Notes: a model not told the origin generated them from the letters alone. 64,000 nucleotides of DNA from Thalassocella blandensis (GCA_902141825.1 CABFPG010000002.1:620001-684000); one strand, 5' to 3'; positions 47,717-56,354 are shown, numbered from the stretch's first letter. A program made the numbers and translations.

Positions 47717-48565
47717 CCCAGATCATAAACTTTTTGGTATTCGGCAGCAGTCACACGGGGCAATAAAAAAGCGTCCATACCCGCGTCAATTTCATCTTGC
47801 ATGGTGTCGTAGCCATTTGAAGCGTATACTCCGCCCAAGTCTCGATAGTATCCACCAAACCTATGAGCACATCACTGTCGATCAGGTCATTTATTTTTGC
47901 GCCATCAAAGCCTGCTTCACTCTCACGGAATGAATCAAACAAAGTAAAATCAAGGGGATCACCAAGACGACGAATCACAATGCTTTCTGGACCTGCATTA
48001 TTCGCTGTATCACGAGCCACGATCCAAAAATGGTATAGGCCGCCTTGATTCACTTGCTTCAGGGTAAATGAACTGGAGCCAGCCTTGTCCTGAAATTTAG
48101 TAGCGGTCTCAAACGTATCCCCTTCACCACCGATAAAAAACTCATAGCGATCGACCGGTAAAGAACCTAGCGCTGTGTTGTAAATAAACTTCACATAATT
48201 ATCAATAACATTGGCAATAATCGAAACACCCCCAGGAACAACGACATTGACCGGGGCATCAACACCAACACTGGATACATTCACTGTATAGACTGCGTGT
48301 CCTGTAAAAATACGAGAATCAAGAAACTCCACTTTCGCGGTAAATTCGTTTGTATCTACTTCAGCAATGAGAGCTCCTTCATGGCGAATTTCATAGCAAG
48401 CAATCTGGAAAATTCCTTCGATACCGATAAACGAAGGTCGAAAGTTTTCTCCAATAAAACTCACCTGCATATCGTCGACTGAAGGAGGGATCATGGTTAG
48501 GTCGGCGCTTACCTCATTACTTGGGCGATTGCCGGTGTCATAGTACACACACCAAAACGTAAAGA
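47717..48565 (-). pseudogene. fragment of a tail tip protein J gene
   Basis: About 850 bases closely match 57841-58690, the middle of the prophage J gene, in the same orientation. They share peptides such as NRPSNEVSA, SVDDMQVSFIGENFR, YEFFIGGEGDTF and VNQGGLYHFWIVARDTANN. Substitutions are scattered, and small insertions near 47828 break the frame. Both ends of the match are abrupt: an AHH-like fragment on one side, an integrase fragment on the other. It is non-functional debris of a related prophage or a recombination product. Confidence 0.9.
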
Positions 48566-49006
48566 TCCAAACAAGCCGTAATTCGCCGCCAGAGTATCCT
48601 CAGCGGCGAGATCCAGGAGCACACCAAAACTCGCACCGCACGAACAATAAACCTCAACACATTTGCAATGGATGCGATTAAGGCCACCGAAGAACACGGC
48701 AGCGAATTTGTATTCGCATTCGACGCAACCACACCAGTACGCTGCAATAAAATTCCAGCCAAAATCTGGAAGGAGGCGCTCAAAAAACTCGGCAAAAGAC
48801 CGCGCCCCATGTACAACATGCGCCACACCTATGCCACCTACTGCCTAATGAACAACCTGCACGCAGCGTACATTGCCAGGCAGCTAGGCCACTCCCAGGA
48901 AGAGTTCTTTAAAACATACGCAACATGGATCAACAACCAGCTGGACAGCGTGCAAATTGAAACTATTGAAAAAGCACGAACTAAACTAAAAGACAAAACG
49001 AGATGA
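48566..49006 (+). pseudogene. C-terminal fragment of a phage tyrosine integrase
   Basis: The open frame starts at the J-fragment junction without a start codon of its own (an internal ATG is at 48668). Translation shows GEIQEHTKTRTARTINLN, then IPAKIWKEALKKLG and MRHTYATYCLMNN (catalytic HxxR-type Arg), ARQLGHSQEEFF (GH) and KTYATWIN (nucleophile Tyr). The N-terminal DNA-binding domains and the first catalytic arginine are absent, so it is inactive. It marks a former integrated element. Confidence 0.85.
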
Positions 49007-49294
49007 AAGTACTAATAAAGATGATTTTGAGATTGTACGATCCGGTTGTTTTGAACACAACGATAAGATCATGCCTAAAGAGATTGATACACTTGAATAA
49101 ATTAACTTTCACAATTTGGGTTTAAGGATTCCACCAGATATCGAGCCGTTTTTTTGGAAAACGGTTAAATTGGTTGAAACTATGATTACAAGTCATTCAC
49201 TTAACGACGTTCATCTTTCTATCACATTGCAGCAATTCAATGTATGCAAAAAGTCCGAAAAGAAGTTGAAAATTTAAAAACATTGATTCGAAGT

Positions 49295-49561
49295 TTAAAA
49301 ACCATTTAATTCAATATCCCAAAGCTTAAACTCACAAGAAATCGAGGAGCAGACGATAGGTCTACGGTGTTTTGCTTTGAGATGGTTAGCCACTTCAAAC
49401 CATTTAAGTCCAGCGTAAATCAACTCTCCATTTTCACGCCCCATATGGCAAATATACTGCTCGAATCCTGAATCCTTAGCTTTTTCACTCACAAGATCTT
49501 GAATAGTATTGACCGCACGGTTTACGCAATATTCCGTAAGGCTTCTATTTAGAAAATGCAT
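49295..49561 (-). CDS. hypothetical protein
   Basis: An 88-residue frame (MHFLNRSLTEYCVNRAVNTI) containing GFEQYICHMGRENGELIYAGLKWF. Composition is ordinary and protein-like, but I recognise no family. It could be a complete small gene or a fragment. It lies in the leftward cluster of the island. The 290 bases on its left hold only scattered short frames. Confidence 0.45.
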   Translation of the reverse strand: MHFLNRSLTEYCVNRAVNTIQDLVSEKAKDSGFEQYICHMGRENGELIYAGLKWFEVANHLKAKHRRPIVCSSISCEFKLWDIELNGF

Positions 49562-49694
49562 TTTGGAAATAGCTTAAATATATCCATTTATTATTGAAGA
49601 AAGATCTAGTGATTGATCGGGGAAAAGCCTAGCTATGGGAACTTTCATATCAATAAGATCTTGATAAGAATAGTGCACTCTAAAGCTCACAGAC

Positions 49695-50066
49695 TTATCC
49701 TTTCAAACTATCGTTGTCATCGCAGGTTAAACCACCTGAAAAACAATTTCTTCCATCTTTACTGTAGTGAAGATCAAGGAATAACTTGCTTAAATTTAGA
49801 ATATTAAATGATATACGATTTAACGAACCACGAACATCATGGTTTAAAATATAATCGTTCGGTTTTGAAACTGATCTTAGACACCAGTAATTTATATAGT
49901 TTTTATATCTCCAATATTCTTTAATAATTTGATCGTAAATACTTTCCAAATGTAAATAGTCAGACAAAGAACTTTTTGCTCGAACAAACGATTCAAACTC
50001 TTGGCAGCTTAGGTTACCTCCATATCGCCCAACACCTTTCACATTTCGAAATACTAGCAAACTCAA
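49695..50066 (-). CDS. hypothetical protein
   Basis: A 123-residue frame rich in Tyr, Asn and Ser (SDYLHLESIYDQIIKEYWRYKNYINYW). No signal peptide, membrane helix or known motif is visible. The frame is low in G+C like its neighbours. It belongs to the leftward cluster but is separated by about 140 bases from the abortive-infection pseudogene. Function unknown. Confidence 0.45.
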   Translation of the reverse strand: MSLLVFRNVKGVGRYGGNLSCQEFESFVRAKSSLSDYLHLESIYDQIIKEYWRYKNYINYWCLRSVSKPNDYILNHDVRGSLNRISFNILNLSKLFLDLHYSKDGRNCFSGGLTCDDNDSLKG

Positions 50067-50206
50067 AAAATCACTCTAGAAAATATAATATTCAAATAAA
50101 TTAATACGTCTTAGTGAAGTTATTTTAATAAAATGGATACATCATTTAGGCCATTATTTATTTCCGCATGAATACAAATCACAAAAAATAGAGCAGAACA
50201 TCGACA

Positions 50207-51035
50207 TTATTTAGTACACCTTTCATCCCAGGTTTCCATTACAAATAGAGCCATTGTATGCGCAGAATTAACTGTCAACCGAGCATGTCGAGACTTTAAT
50301 TTATATATCGTCCGACCTTGTCCGTGAGCTGAACTCGCCTGCGCTCTAAAAGCTCCAATTCCATCTACAACTGACAACAATCCGCTTAGTATCTTTTTGA
50401 GATCGTCGTCAGCGATTTCTTTGGAGTTAAAACCAATGTGTTCACGTACAATTTTCCATACACTCGACAAATCTTGTTTGTTAGGTATTTCGAGCCTTTC
50501 ATCTTGAATGTACACTTTAAAAACAGACTCTAAGATGTTGCAAGCAGCCGACACAGCTTCTCTGGGATTACTATTTAGCGTGTTTATTGCGCGATTGAAT
50601 TCAGCATCAATTGCAGGTATTTCTCTATCCCGGATTAATTCTTTGAGAGTTTTACTCGGGATAGAATTGCCGTCTGAAATATGTCCACCAACGATTTAAG
50701 TAAGACCGCATCGCTCCAGCACTTTGTTTGACTTATTTTTAAATTCCAATTTCGAATTAGGCAGCTCGCTTCCAAGAAAATCGACTTCCAACTCATTCTC
50801 TATCGGTAACTCCATATATTGCTCAATTAGCTTACCCAAAATCTTGAGAGGAAATTTTGATTCTTTATTGATTCGTTTGAGCCATACTTGAGTTTTTTAC
50901 AGGTTTAGATCCTTCTGGTGGATCACCCGGTGCGTCAGCAAAAAAGAACAGACTATCCAGTGTGGCGTGAGATTCAAAGTTAGGTAGTTGTTCAGATAAA
51001 ACACCAATGATCGGTGTCGGAATTTCTTTTTTCAT
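50207..51035 (-). pseudogene. abortive infection family protein, broken by a frameshift and a stop
   Basis: Reading leftward from ATG (MKKEIPTPIIGVLSEQ), the gene runs to VK at a run of six A (50893-50898), where one surplus base shifts the frame. Dropping one A restores a continuous reading through TQVWLKRINKESKFPLKILG to a single in-frame TAA (50697-50699), and then to the end. The C-terminal part (ILSGLLSVVDGIGAFRAQAS, SAHGQGRT, SRHARLTVNSAHTMALFVMETW) fits the Abi_C type domain of abortive infection proteins. About 275 residues if intact. Two independent lesions indicate decay. Confidence 0.75.
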
Positions 51036-51086
51036 TCTTTAAAAACCCCGCCCTACATGCGACTAGCGCTGCATTGATGGCTTCAG

Positions 51087-51860
51087 TTAAATTCCTTTCT
51101 GCGATTCATTGATTATTTTTTGCAAATCGCTAGTAAATTCAATTAATTTTTTTATAGCATCACTCACTATTGCAGCAGAGAGAACAATTTTTTCGCCTTC
51201 TTTTGTATATCCATTTCTGTGAGCTATATCATGCCGAAGATTTGTTAAGTGAACCAACTCATCTATATTTATTTTTATTTTAGCATTAAGTATTGACTCT
51301 AAAACTTTTACAACTTTTGGAATATTATGATAGAGGATATTGGATAACTCTTTGACAGCTAATTCTTTAGCATTTACTTCTCCTTCAGCGAGAGCATCTA
51401 AGGAATACCTCGCTTTCTTCAGCTCCTCCACTTTTGCAATGGCATTCTTAAAGAAGGTGTCAGATTCAGTAATTAACGATTTTGCAGTATCACTTAAGTA
51501 TGTCTCCAACAAAGTAACCGCATAAGTAAATGACATTTTATAAATGATTTGAGGAAATTCCATATTCTTAACTTTGACAATTTTTTCTAGCGCATCCAAC
51601 TGATCAATTAAGCTTTTGTGTATTTTAGAGGAGCCCATTTTCCTTAACCACAAGTACTCCGCTTCAAAATTCTCTTTTTCCTCAAGATACTCTCTTAAAT
51701 TATCATAAGCGCTAGCCATGCTTTGATATTCTTCTGAGTCTTGACTAGCATTCTTATTGTTGAGCCTTTCTCGAATCCATTTATCAGCTTGTTCGGCTCT
51801 TATCTCCATCAAATAATCTTTCGTACTACTCAATATCTTCCCCTCCTGCCACTCAATCAA
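51087..51860 (-). CDS. HEPN-motif protein of unknown family
   Basis: A 257-residue, mostly helical protein. Near its C-terminus is RHDIAHRNG with Arg209 and His214, the R-x4-H pattern of HEPN ribonucleases common in toxin-antitoxin and abortive infection systems. The rest contains a coiled-coil-like N-terminus (AYDNLREYLEEKENFEAEYLWLR, about 50-73). A neighbouring abortive-infection pseudogene, 51 bases downstream, supports a defence role. The motif is short, so activity is inferred. A similar protein without RNase activity is possible. Confidence 0.65.
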   Translation of the reverse strand: MIEWQEGKILSSTKDYLMEIRAEQADKWIRERLNNKNASQDSEEYQSMASAYDNLREYLEEKENFEAEYLWLRKMGSSKIHKSLIDQLDALEKIVKVKNMEFPQIIYKMSFTYAVTLLETYLSDTAKSLITESDTFFKNAIAKVEELKKARYSLDALAEGEVNAKELAVKELSNILYHNIPKVVKVLESILNAKIKINIDELVHLTNLRHDIAHRNGYTKEGEKIVLSAAIVSDAIKKLIEFTSDLQKIINESQKGI

Positions 51861-51960
51861 ATCAGGGTCGGCCTTTTAGCAATTGTTTCCAACAAACAAC
51901 TCCCAGCTGGACTAATAGCACACAATAAACTTACACAAATGTTCTAACTAAGCAAAAAAA

Positions 51961-52241
51961 TTAATCATCAGATTTATAATCTGTTTCCAGGGTGTCAGGA
52001 TCAAGTCTAGTTGAAAGTCCATCATACACTTCACCTATAAAATCTTGGGTATCCTGTATCACTTGATTAAGATTATCAAAACGCCTCTCGATCCAATCAA
52101 AAACATCTTCTATAACTTTTTTTTGATGGTTTCTTGCGATTTATCCATGCAATTAAGTATGTCATTAATAGTTACTGCAACCAATTCCCCATTAACCGTG
52201 ACCGGCTCCCCTCCAGCTGTAACAATGTGAGTTTTTCTCAT
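51961..52241 (-). pseudogene. small gene split by a -1 frame change at A_AAA_AAG
   Basis: From ATG the zero frame reads 43 residues (MRKTHIVTAGGEPVTVNGEL, then VAVTINDILNCMDKSQETI and KKKL) to a TAG. Just before it the codons AAA AAA AAG contain the classic slippery heptamer A_AAA_AAG (run of eight A at 52117-52124 and a G). A -1 shift there gives VIEDVFDWIERRFDN, then LNQVIQDTQDFIGEVYDG and LSTRLDPDTLETDYKSDD, 93 residues in all. It may be a homopolymer mutation or real programmed frameshifting as in dnaX. It lies 100 bases upstream of the HEPN-motif gene. No family recognised. Confidence 0.6.
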
Positions 52242-52377
52242 AATTTCAGCCCTCTATTTTCACCACTTTGAACAAGTTATACCGTCGGCCCATAAATACG
52301 AAAAAAATACTCTTTTTACTCGAAAATTGTATTTGCAAAAAAATAACTGTAGTTATCATGATAGTCTGAAGATGCTT

Positions 52378-52809
52378 TTACCCGAGTTTTCTTTCGAGGT
52401 CCGAAGCCATTGATAACAAATAGAAGCCACAAACAAACGATGTGTAATACCAAGCACTTTCCAACACTTCAAGAAATGGCAATGATTTTCCAAAAACACC
52501 GAGAAATCCAAAAGTTAAAAAAACAACTGATAAAACAAACAAAGCTGTAAGATTTGTATATAGGTGTATATTAATTAACACTCCGTGCAATACCAGACCA
52601 ATAAACCCAATGGTTCCCACACTCAAAAGAAAGACTAGTAAAAATTGGAATGTCTGAGCTCCGACTGAAGCTTGTTCATTTATACTTATTCCGTAAATTG
52701 AAATGTTAGATTGGACTAAATACGCTGCGATCAACATCGGTAGAATCACCACTTTGCTCAACTCACGAAGCAATTTAACTTCCGCTATCTTAGGCAATAC
52801 TTCGATCAT
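52378..52809 (-). CDS. small integral membrane protein
   Basis: A 143-residue protein with about four transmembrane helices (roughly 18-40, 50-75, 83-108, 113-135). It has no recognisable family and no charged catalytic motif. It is first in the leftward cluster with the split small gene and the HEPN-motif gene. A membrane component of a toxin or abortive system is possible but unproven. Confidence 0.6.
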   Translation of the reverse strand: MIEVLPKIAEVKLLRELSKVVILPMLIAAYLVQSNISIYGISINEQASVGAQTFQFLLVFLLSVGTIGFIGLVLHGVLINIHLYTNLTALFVLSVVFLTFGFLGVFGKSLPFLEVLESAWYYTSFVCGFYLLSMASDLERKLG

Positions 52810-53007
52810 TCAAACTTCCTTATATTGGCATGTCAACCACGAAAAAGACGACAATCAGCTATTAAAATGCGTCATAGGGACAAGTATTTTGGATGAGTAC
52901 CCCGTAAAATTAACGCGAAAGGTGGGACTAGTCAACGTTTTGAAACCAACCACCACATCAACGAATGGAACAACGTTCGAGCCATAAACACACAGGCACT
53001 TTCAAAT

Positions 53008-53042
53008 ATATTCGCTAGACCTTAAAAAGGTCTAGCGAATAT
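53008..53042. repeat. perfect 16-bp hairpin
   Basis: ATATTCGCTAGACCTT and its exact complement AAGGTCTAGCGAATAT flank a three-base AAA loop. No T-run follows on either side, so it is not an ordinary terminator. Its function is unknown; it could be a transposon-end, a recombination site or a structured RNA end. Confidence 0.85.
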
Positions 53043-53212
53043 CAAGAAGCAGGGAAGTATAGAGCGGAATAATTTTTCACCTCACGTGAGACATGTCGCA
53101 CACCGATTCAAGCGACTATCCTCTTGGCCCAACCAGCGGAAACTGGAAAACCACAATGGGGCTTGATTATTTTTTCATGACCTGAGTTGAGGTAGAGCTA
53201 GCCCCGGCTTTT

Positions 53213-53458
53213 TTATGGCTTCACATCAGATTTCGGTATCCTATGCATAGTGAGAGGTCTTCGTCCACACTCACGACATTTAACCTTTCCTTTATCCGGA
53301 TCACAGGAAACCTCGCGCCTAAGCGCCGCAGCAATATCGCTTTATCTAATTTCATATCGACTACCACAACTGCAGTACGCCAAAAACAGCTCGCAGACAG
53401 GCTGATTAGCCAAATTATCCTAGATCAATACCTGCTCCAGTTTTCTCTTAAAATCCAT
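53213..53458 (-). pseudogene. zinc-ribbon-like small gene with two in-frame stops
   Basis: From ATG (MDFKRKLEQVLI) one frame continues for 82 codons, with only a TAG after residue 12 and a TAA after YCSCGSRYEIR. It contains CSCG and, after REVSCDPDKGKVKCREC-like (about residues 55-70), CRECGRRPLTMHRIPKSD, an arrangement like small phage zinc-finger proteins. Short and uncertain. If real, it is a decayed gene. The surrounding 52810-53500 otherwise holds only the hairpin at 53008. Confidence 0.35.
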
Positions 53459-53509
53459 TAAAAGAGCAAAAAAGATTCAAATAAAAAGGATGTGAAAAAT
53501 AACGTTTTA

Positions 53510-53710
53510 CGACAGGAGTGCGACAAAAACAAAGCTTGAACCAGCTAAGCGATTGAGACTAAAGAAAAAGAGATGGTGCGGTCGGAGAGACTTGAACTCA
53601 ATCCACACCCTATAAAACCCCTCTTTACCGCCTAAGTGATTGATTTTATTAGACCACCTTGGCGTTGAACGGCGGCGATTATACATAGATGCGGCAGAAA
53701 ATGCGACAGG
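53510..53710 (-). repeat. island repeat copy B with tRNA-Leu-like 3' end
   Basis: The second 201-bp copy, the same length as copy A and about 95% identical by eye. The -10-like TATAAT (minus strand) is intact here. The tRNA-like 3' half (53574-53599) carries the loop TTCAAGT with the 3' stem CTCTC and acceptor CGACCGC plus ACCA. The matching 5' T-stem is damaged (TTGAG), so the molecule cannot be a working tRNA. The repeat ends 55 bases before the stop of the DUF262 gene. Confidence 0.87.
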
Positions 53711-53764
53711 AATTGAATTTTTTATTATAGATTTTACCTATCAATGTCCGATTTTACAGAATAT

Positions 53765-55537
53765 TTAAAATCTAGCTGTCACATCAGCTATTTCTCTTGG
53801 CGAAATAACCTCAATTGTGGAGTCAAGTCCCCTGGAGTATATTTTTTCACCTACAAAAGATGCAGATTTTTGGGGTGGCACAGTAATTATTATAATTCCG
53901 TAACCGAAATAATCGTGGTAATCGAAATTAGTCAAAACGCAACTTTTCAATGGCTCTGAAAGCTCCGATTTGGATATTTCATTTTTCCAGTAAGCAAGAT
54001 ATTGTTCCACCGTTTTCCCTAGCACTTTGGCCTCCCGTGCAATTCCTACGACGTGACGCCGGCCTACTTTTTTAGTTTTGACTTCATCCAGCTTCGTTAT
54101 GCGCGACGCATCAGCATCTTTGTCGGCAACCCCTATGACTAACTTGCCGGAGGAGTTAGGTCCAATGTTACTAATCCCACACAAAGTGGTGATAACTTTT
54201 CTAACTAGCTCCTTATCTATGCTTCTATTATCTTCCTGCAATGTGAGCATCCCTTGTTTTAATTCGTAATTTGGCAACTCAGCTTCAGACCTTCTTATGA
54301 CCTCATCTATATCGAGAATAGAATGACTGCCATATATGTGGCTAGTATTTTTAGCCTTAATAAAACTTTGGCTCACGACACCTTTTATCGTGTTAATGTT
54401 TTTCCTACGATCTTCCGGTGAACTCGCTCCACGACCCTGATTTAATCTGTCCACTACGTTTTCAAGTGCTTTTTTGACACCAACATAATCAGAAATGATG
54501 AGTTTTTGTGAAACAAATAGTTCATGAAAAGCTATGTGGAGGGCTGCATAAACCGCGGGAAAAGGGTTGGTACTAGCTTTCTTGAACAATATGTCGCGCA
54601 ACTTCTCATGCTCACCAGCTTGTGAAACCTTTTCCAATTCATCGATACAATATTTAAATTCTTCCGCAAACTTATCCTCTCCATAATAATCCAATGCATT
54701 CAATATACGCTGATACTCACTGGTTGAGCTATCGTATATTTTATCTAATGCGTCTTTTGATCGGGTTATTAACTGACCACCTAAAATGCTGGCAGCTATA
54801 TCTGCGATACACTGCTCGTCCATACTGTCCCTTAAATCTGTGGATCTTAGAATTCCTTGCCTAACCCAAAAAACCTCTTCAGCTCTAACTCCATACCCAT
54901 GCTTTGTCAAAGGTAGATCAATACTCACTGATGGCATCTTAGGAAGTTCTATGACCTCATCAGAAGTATCTCCGCGTAAACTACATGCCAACTTTCTAAT
55001 TAAATCAGAAAAATCATTTTGTATTCCGGCCTGCCTTCTTTCTTGATCGCTCAATCGGTGGCCGTAAGTATTAATCCTATCAAACACGTCGTTTATTTCG
55101 TCTTCGGATGCCCCTCGCATCGTTGTGATAGATAACGGATAATCCAGAATAGTGCTGACTTGAGCTTGACTCAAGACAGCTCCACCTTTCTGCATGTCAA
55201 AGACTCCTTTTTCGCCATATTCTTTTGCTGTAGGAAACTTATCCAAATCAAAAAACAAATTTTCAAATACCGAAAAAGCAGTTTCAATATATGAAAAAAT
55301 TGCATGTAGCCTTTGAAGTCCATCAATAATTTCGTACGAGGCAGAACCGACCTCCCTTTCAGCAACTAAAATGGCTGGGATCGGGTATTTCTTCAATATC
55401 GATTCAATTAGCTTTTGTTTTTCTTCGAGCGTCCAAACAAGTTTACGCTGATAACGTCGATTAACGAAAAGTCGCGTATCTCTATACCAAGTGTAAACAG
55501 ACAAGATCGGTGTTGTTTGCGAGTTTAAATCTGCCAT
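53765..55537 (-). CDS. DUF262 and AlbA_2-type two-domain protein
   Basis: A 590-residue protein. Residues about 15-170 form a DUF262 (ParB/Srx-like) domain: NRRYQRKLVWTLEEKQKLIESIL, IIDGLQRLHAI (72-80, the DGQQR-like signature) and DVFDRINTYGHRLSDQERRQA. Residues about 430-560 form a Schlafen/AlbA_2-like domain: ELPNYELKQGMLTL and SSGKLVIGVADKDADASRI. DUF262 proteins include GmrSD-like modification-dependent nucleases and other defence proteins. It is a single gene next to repeat B. The target is unknown. Confidence 0.8.
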   Translation of the reverse strand: MADLNSQTTPILSVYTWYRDTRLFVNRRYQRKLVWTLEEKQKLIESILKKYPIPAILVAEREVGSASYEIIDGLQRLHAIFSYIETAFSVFENLFFDLDKFPTAKEYGEKGVFDMQKGGAVLSQAQVSTILDYPLSITTMRGASEDEINDVFDRINTYGHRLSDQERRQAGIQNDFSDLIRKLACSLRGDTSDEVIELPKMPSVSIDLPLTKHGYGVRAEEVFWVRQGILRSTDLRDSMDEQCIADIAASILGGQLITRSKDALDKIYDSSTSEYQRILNALDYYGEDKFAEEFKYCIDELEKVSQAGEHEKLRDILFKKASTNPFPAVYAALHIAFHELFVSQKLIISDYVGVKKALENVVDRLNQGRGASSPEDRRKNINTIKGVVSQSFIKAKNTSHIYGSHSILDIDEVIRRSEAELPNYELKQGMLTLQEDNRSIDKELVRKVITTLCGISNIGPNSSGKLVIGVADKDADASRITKLDEVKTKKVGRRHVVGIAREAKVLGKTVEQYLAYWKNEISKSELSEPLKSCVLTNFDYHDYFGYGIIIITVPPQKSASFVGEKIYSRGLDSTIEVISPREIADVTARF

Positions 55538-55809
55538 TTAGAGTATCTCCCTTGACGGTATCTTTTAATCTTAACGTAACTCTAAAAAATTTCGAATTTT
55601 AAAGTCGGTTTACTCCCCGCTCTTCCAGACACATCATCAAAACAACCTATTTGGCATAAATATCATTTACCAGCCAAACTTATTCCGACAATTCCTCCGT
55701 CAACAATAATCCGCGAACCTCCATCATCCCTTTTCCAAAACTAAAAATATTTTATTCTTCTCTGACTCTAAAAGGTTATTAAGAAGATCTATAACATCAA
55801 ATAAACGTG
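55538..55809. other. gap between the DUF262 gene and the radC promoter
   Basis: About 270 bases, A+T-rich, in which I see no gene. It should carry the promoter of the leftward DUF262 gene. The position marks the change from the defence-like island to prophage-type genes. Confidence 0.4.
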
Positions 55810-55838
55810 TTGACCCGCCCATTGTGGGCGGGTATACT
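55810..55838 (+). promoter_or_regulatory. radC promoter with a palindromic operator in the spacer
   Basis: TTGACC and TATACT are exactly 17 bases apart, a near-ideal sigma-70 promoter. The spacer and its edges form a perfect inverted repeat, ACCCGCCC attgt GGGCGGGT (55813-55833), overlapping both promoter elements. A repressor bound there would block RNA polymerase. The downstream gene at 56355 is a possible source of such a repressor. Confidence 0.75.
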
Positions 55839-55888
55839 GCGAATCAACAGCTAGGCAATCCGCCAGGCTAAAAAACTGGGAGAACCCA

Positions 55889-56335
55889 ATGATCACAGAA
55901 GCTCAACAAGCCACTATTAATGAAGCGCTAAATATCTTGCATAACACCCTAATCCGGGGCGTTGAATTCAATAATTCCACCACTGTAAAAGATTTCCTTG
56001 CTTTAGAACTTGCCCTCTTACAACAGGAAGTATTTGCCGTTCTATTCCTTGATTCACAGCACCGCTTAATAAGTTTCGAAAAAATGTTTTTCGGCACAAT
56101 AAATGCCGCCGCTGTTTATCCTCGCGAGGTTGTCCGCAAGGCGCTGGAGCTTAATGCGGCGGCTGTAATTTTTGGCCACAACCACCCTAGCGGAAACTCA
56201 GAACCCTCACGTGCTGACATTGCAATTACTCGCAATCTCACCACCATTTTAAACATCATTGACGTACAGGTGCTGGACCACGTAGTGGTTTCCCCGATAG
56301 ACCAAACCAGTATGTCAGAAAGCGGGCTTATTTAA
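55889..56335 (+). CDS. radC: short RadC-family (JAB/MPN) protein
   Basis: A 148-residue protein with the JAMM metal-site motif HNHPSG at 97-102 followed by SxxxxxD-type residues to Asp110, and the core FLDSQHRLISFEKMFFGTIN and YPREVVRKALELNAAAVIF. Chromosomal RadC has about 224 residues with an N-terminal helix-hairpin-helix region, which is lacking here. Such short forms are common on phages and mobile elements. The role is not settled; RadC was once linked to repair. A GGGAG ribosome site precedes the ATG. Confidence 0.9.
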   Translation: MITEAQQATINEALNILHNTLIRGVEFNNSTTVKDFLALELALLQQEVFAVLFLDSQHRLISFEKMFFGTINAAAVYPREVVRKALELNAAAVIFGHNHPSGNSEPSRADIAITRNLTTILNIIDVQVLDHVVVSPIDQTSMSESGLI

Positions 56336-56341
56336 GCCCGC
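56322..56341 (+). repeat. palindrome over the radC stop codon
   Basis: GCGGGCTTA tt TAAGCCCGC is a perfect 9-bp hairpin containing the radC TAA and ending two bases before the AGGAGG ribosome site of the next gene. Its core resembles the operator upstream of radC. It may attenuate or couple translation; it lacks a T-run. Confidence 0.7.
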
Positions 56342-56354
56342 CAGGAGGCCACTT

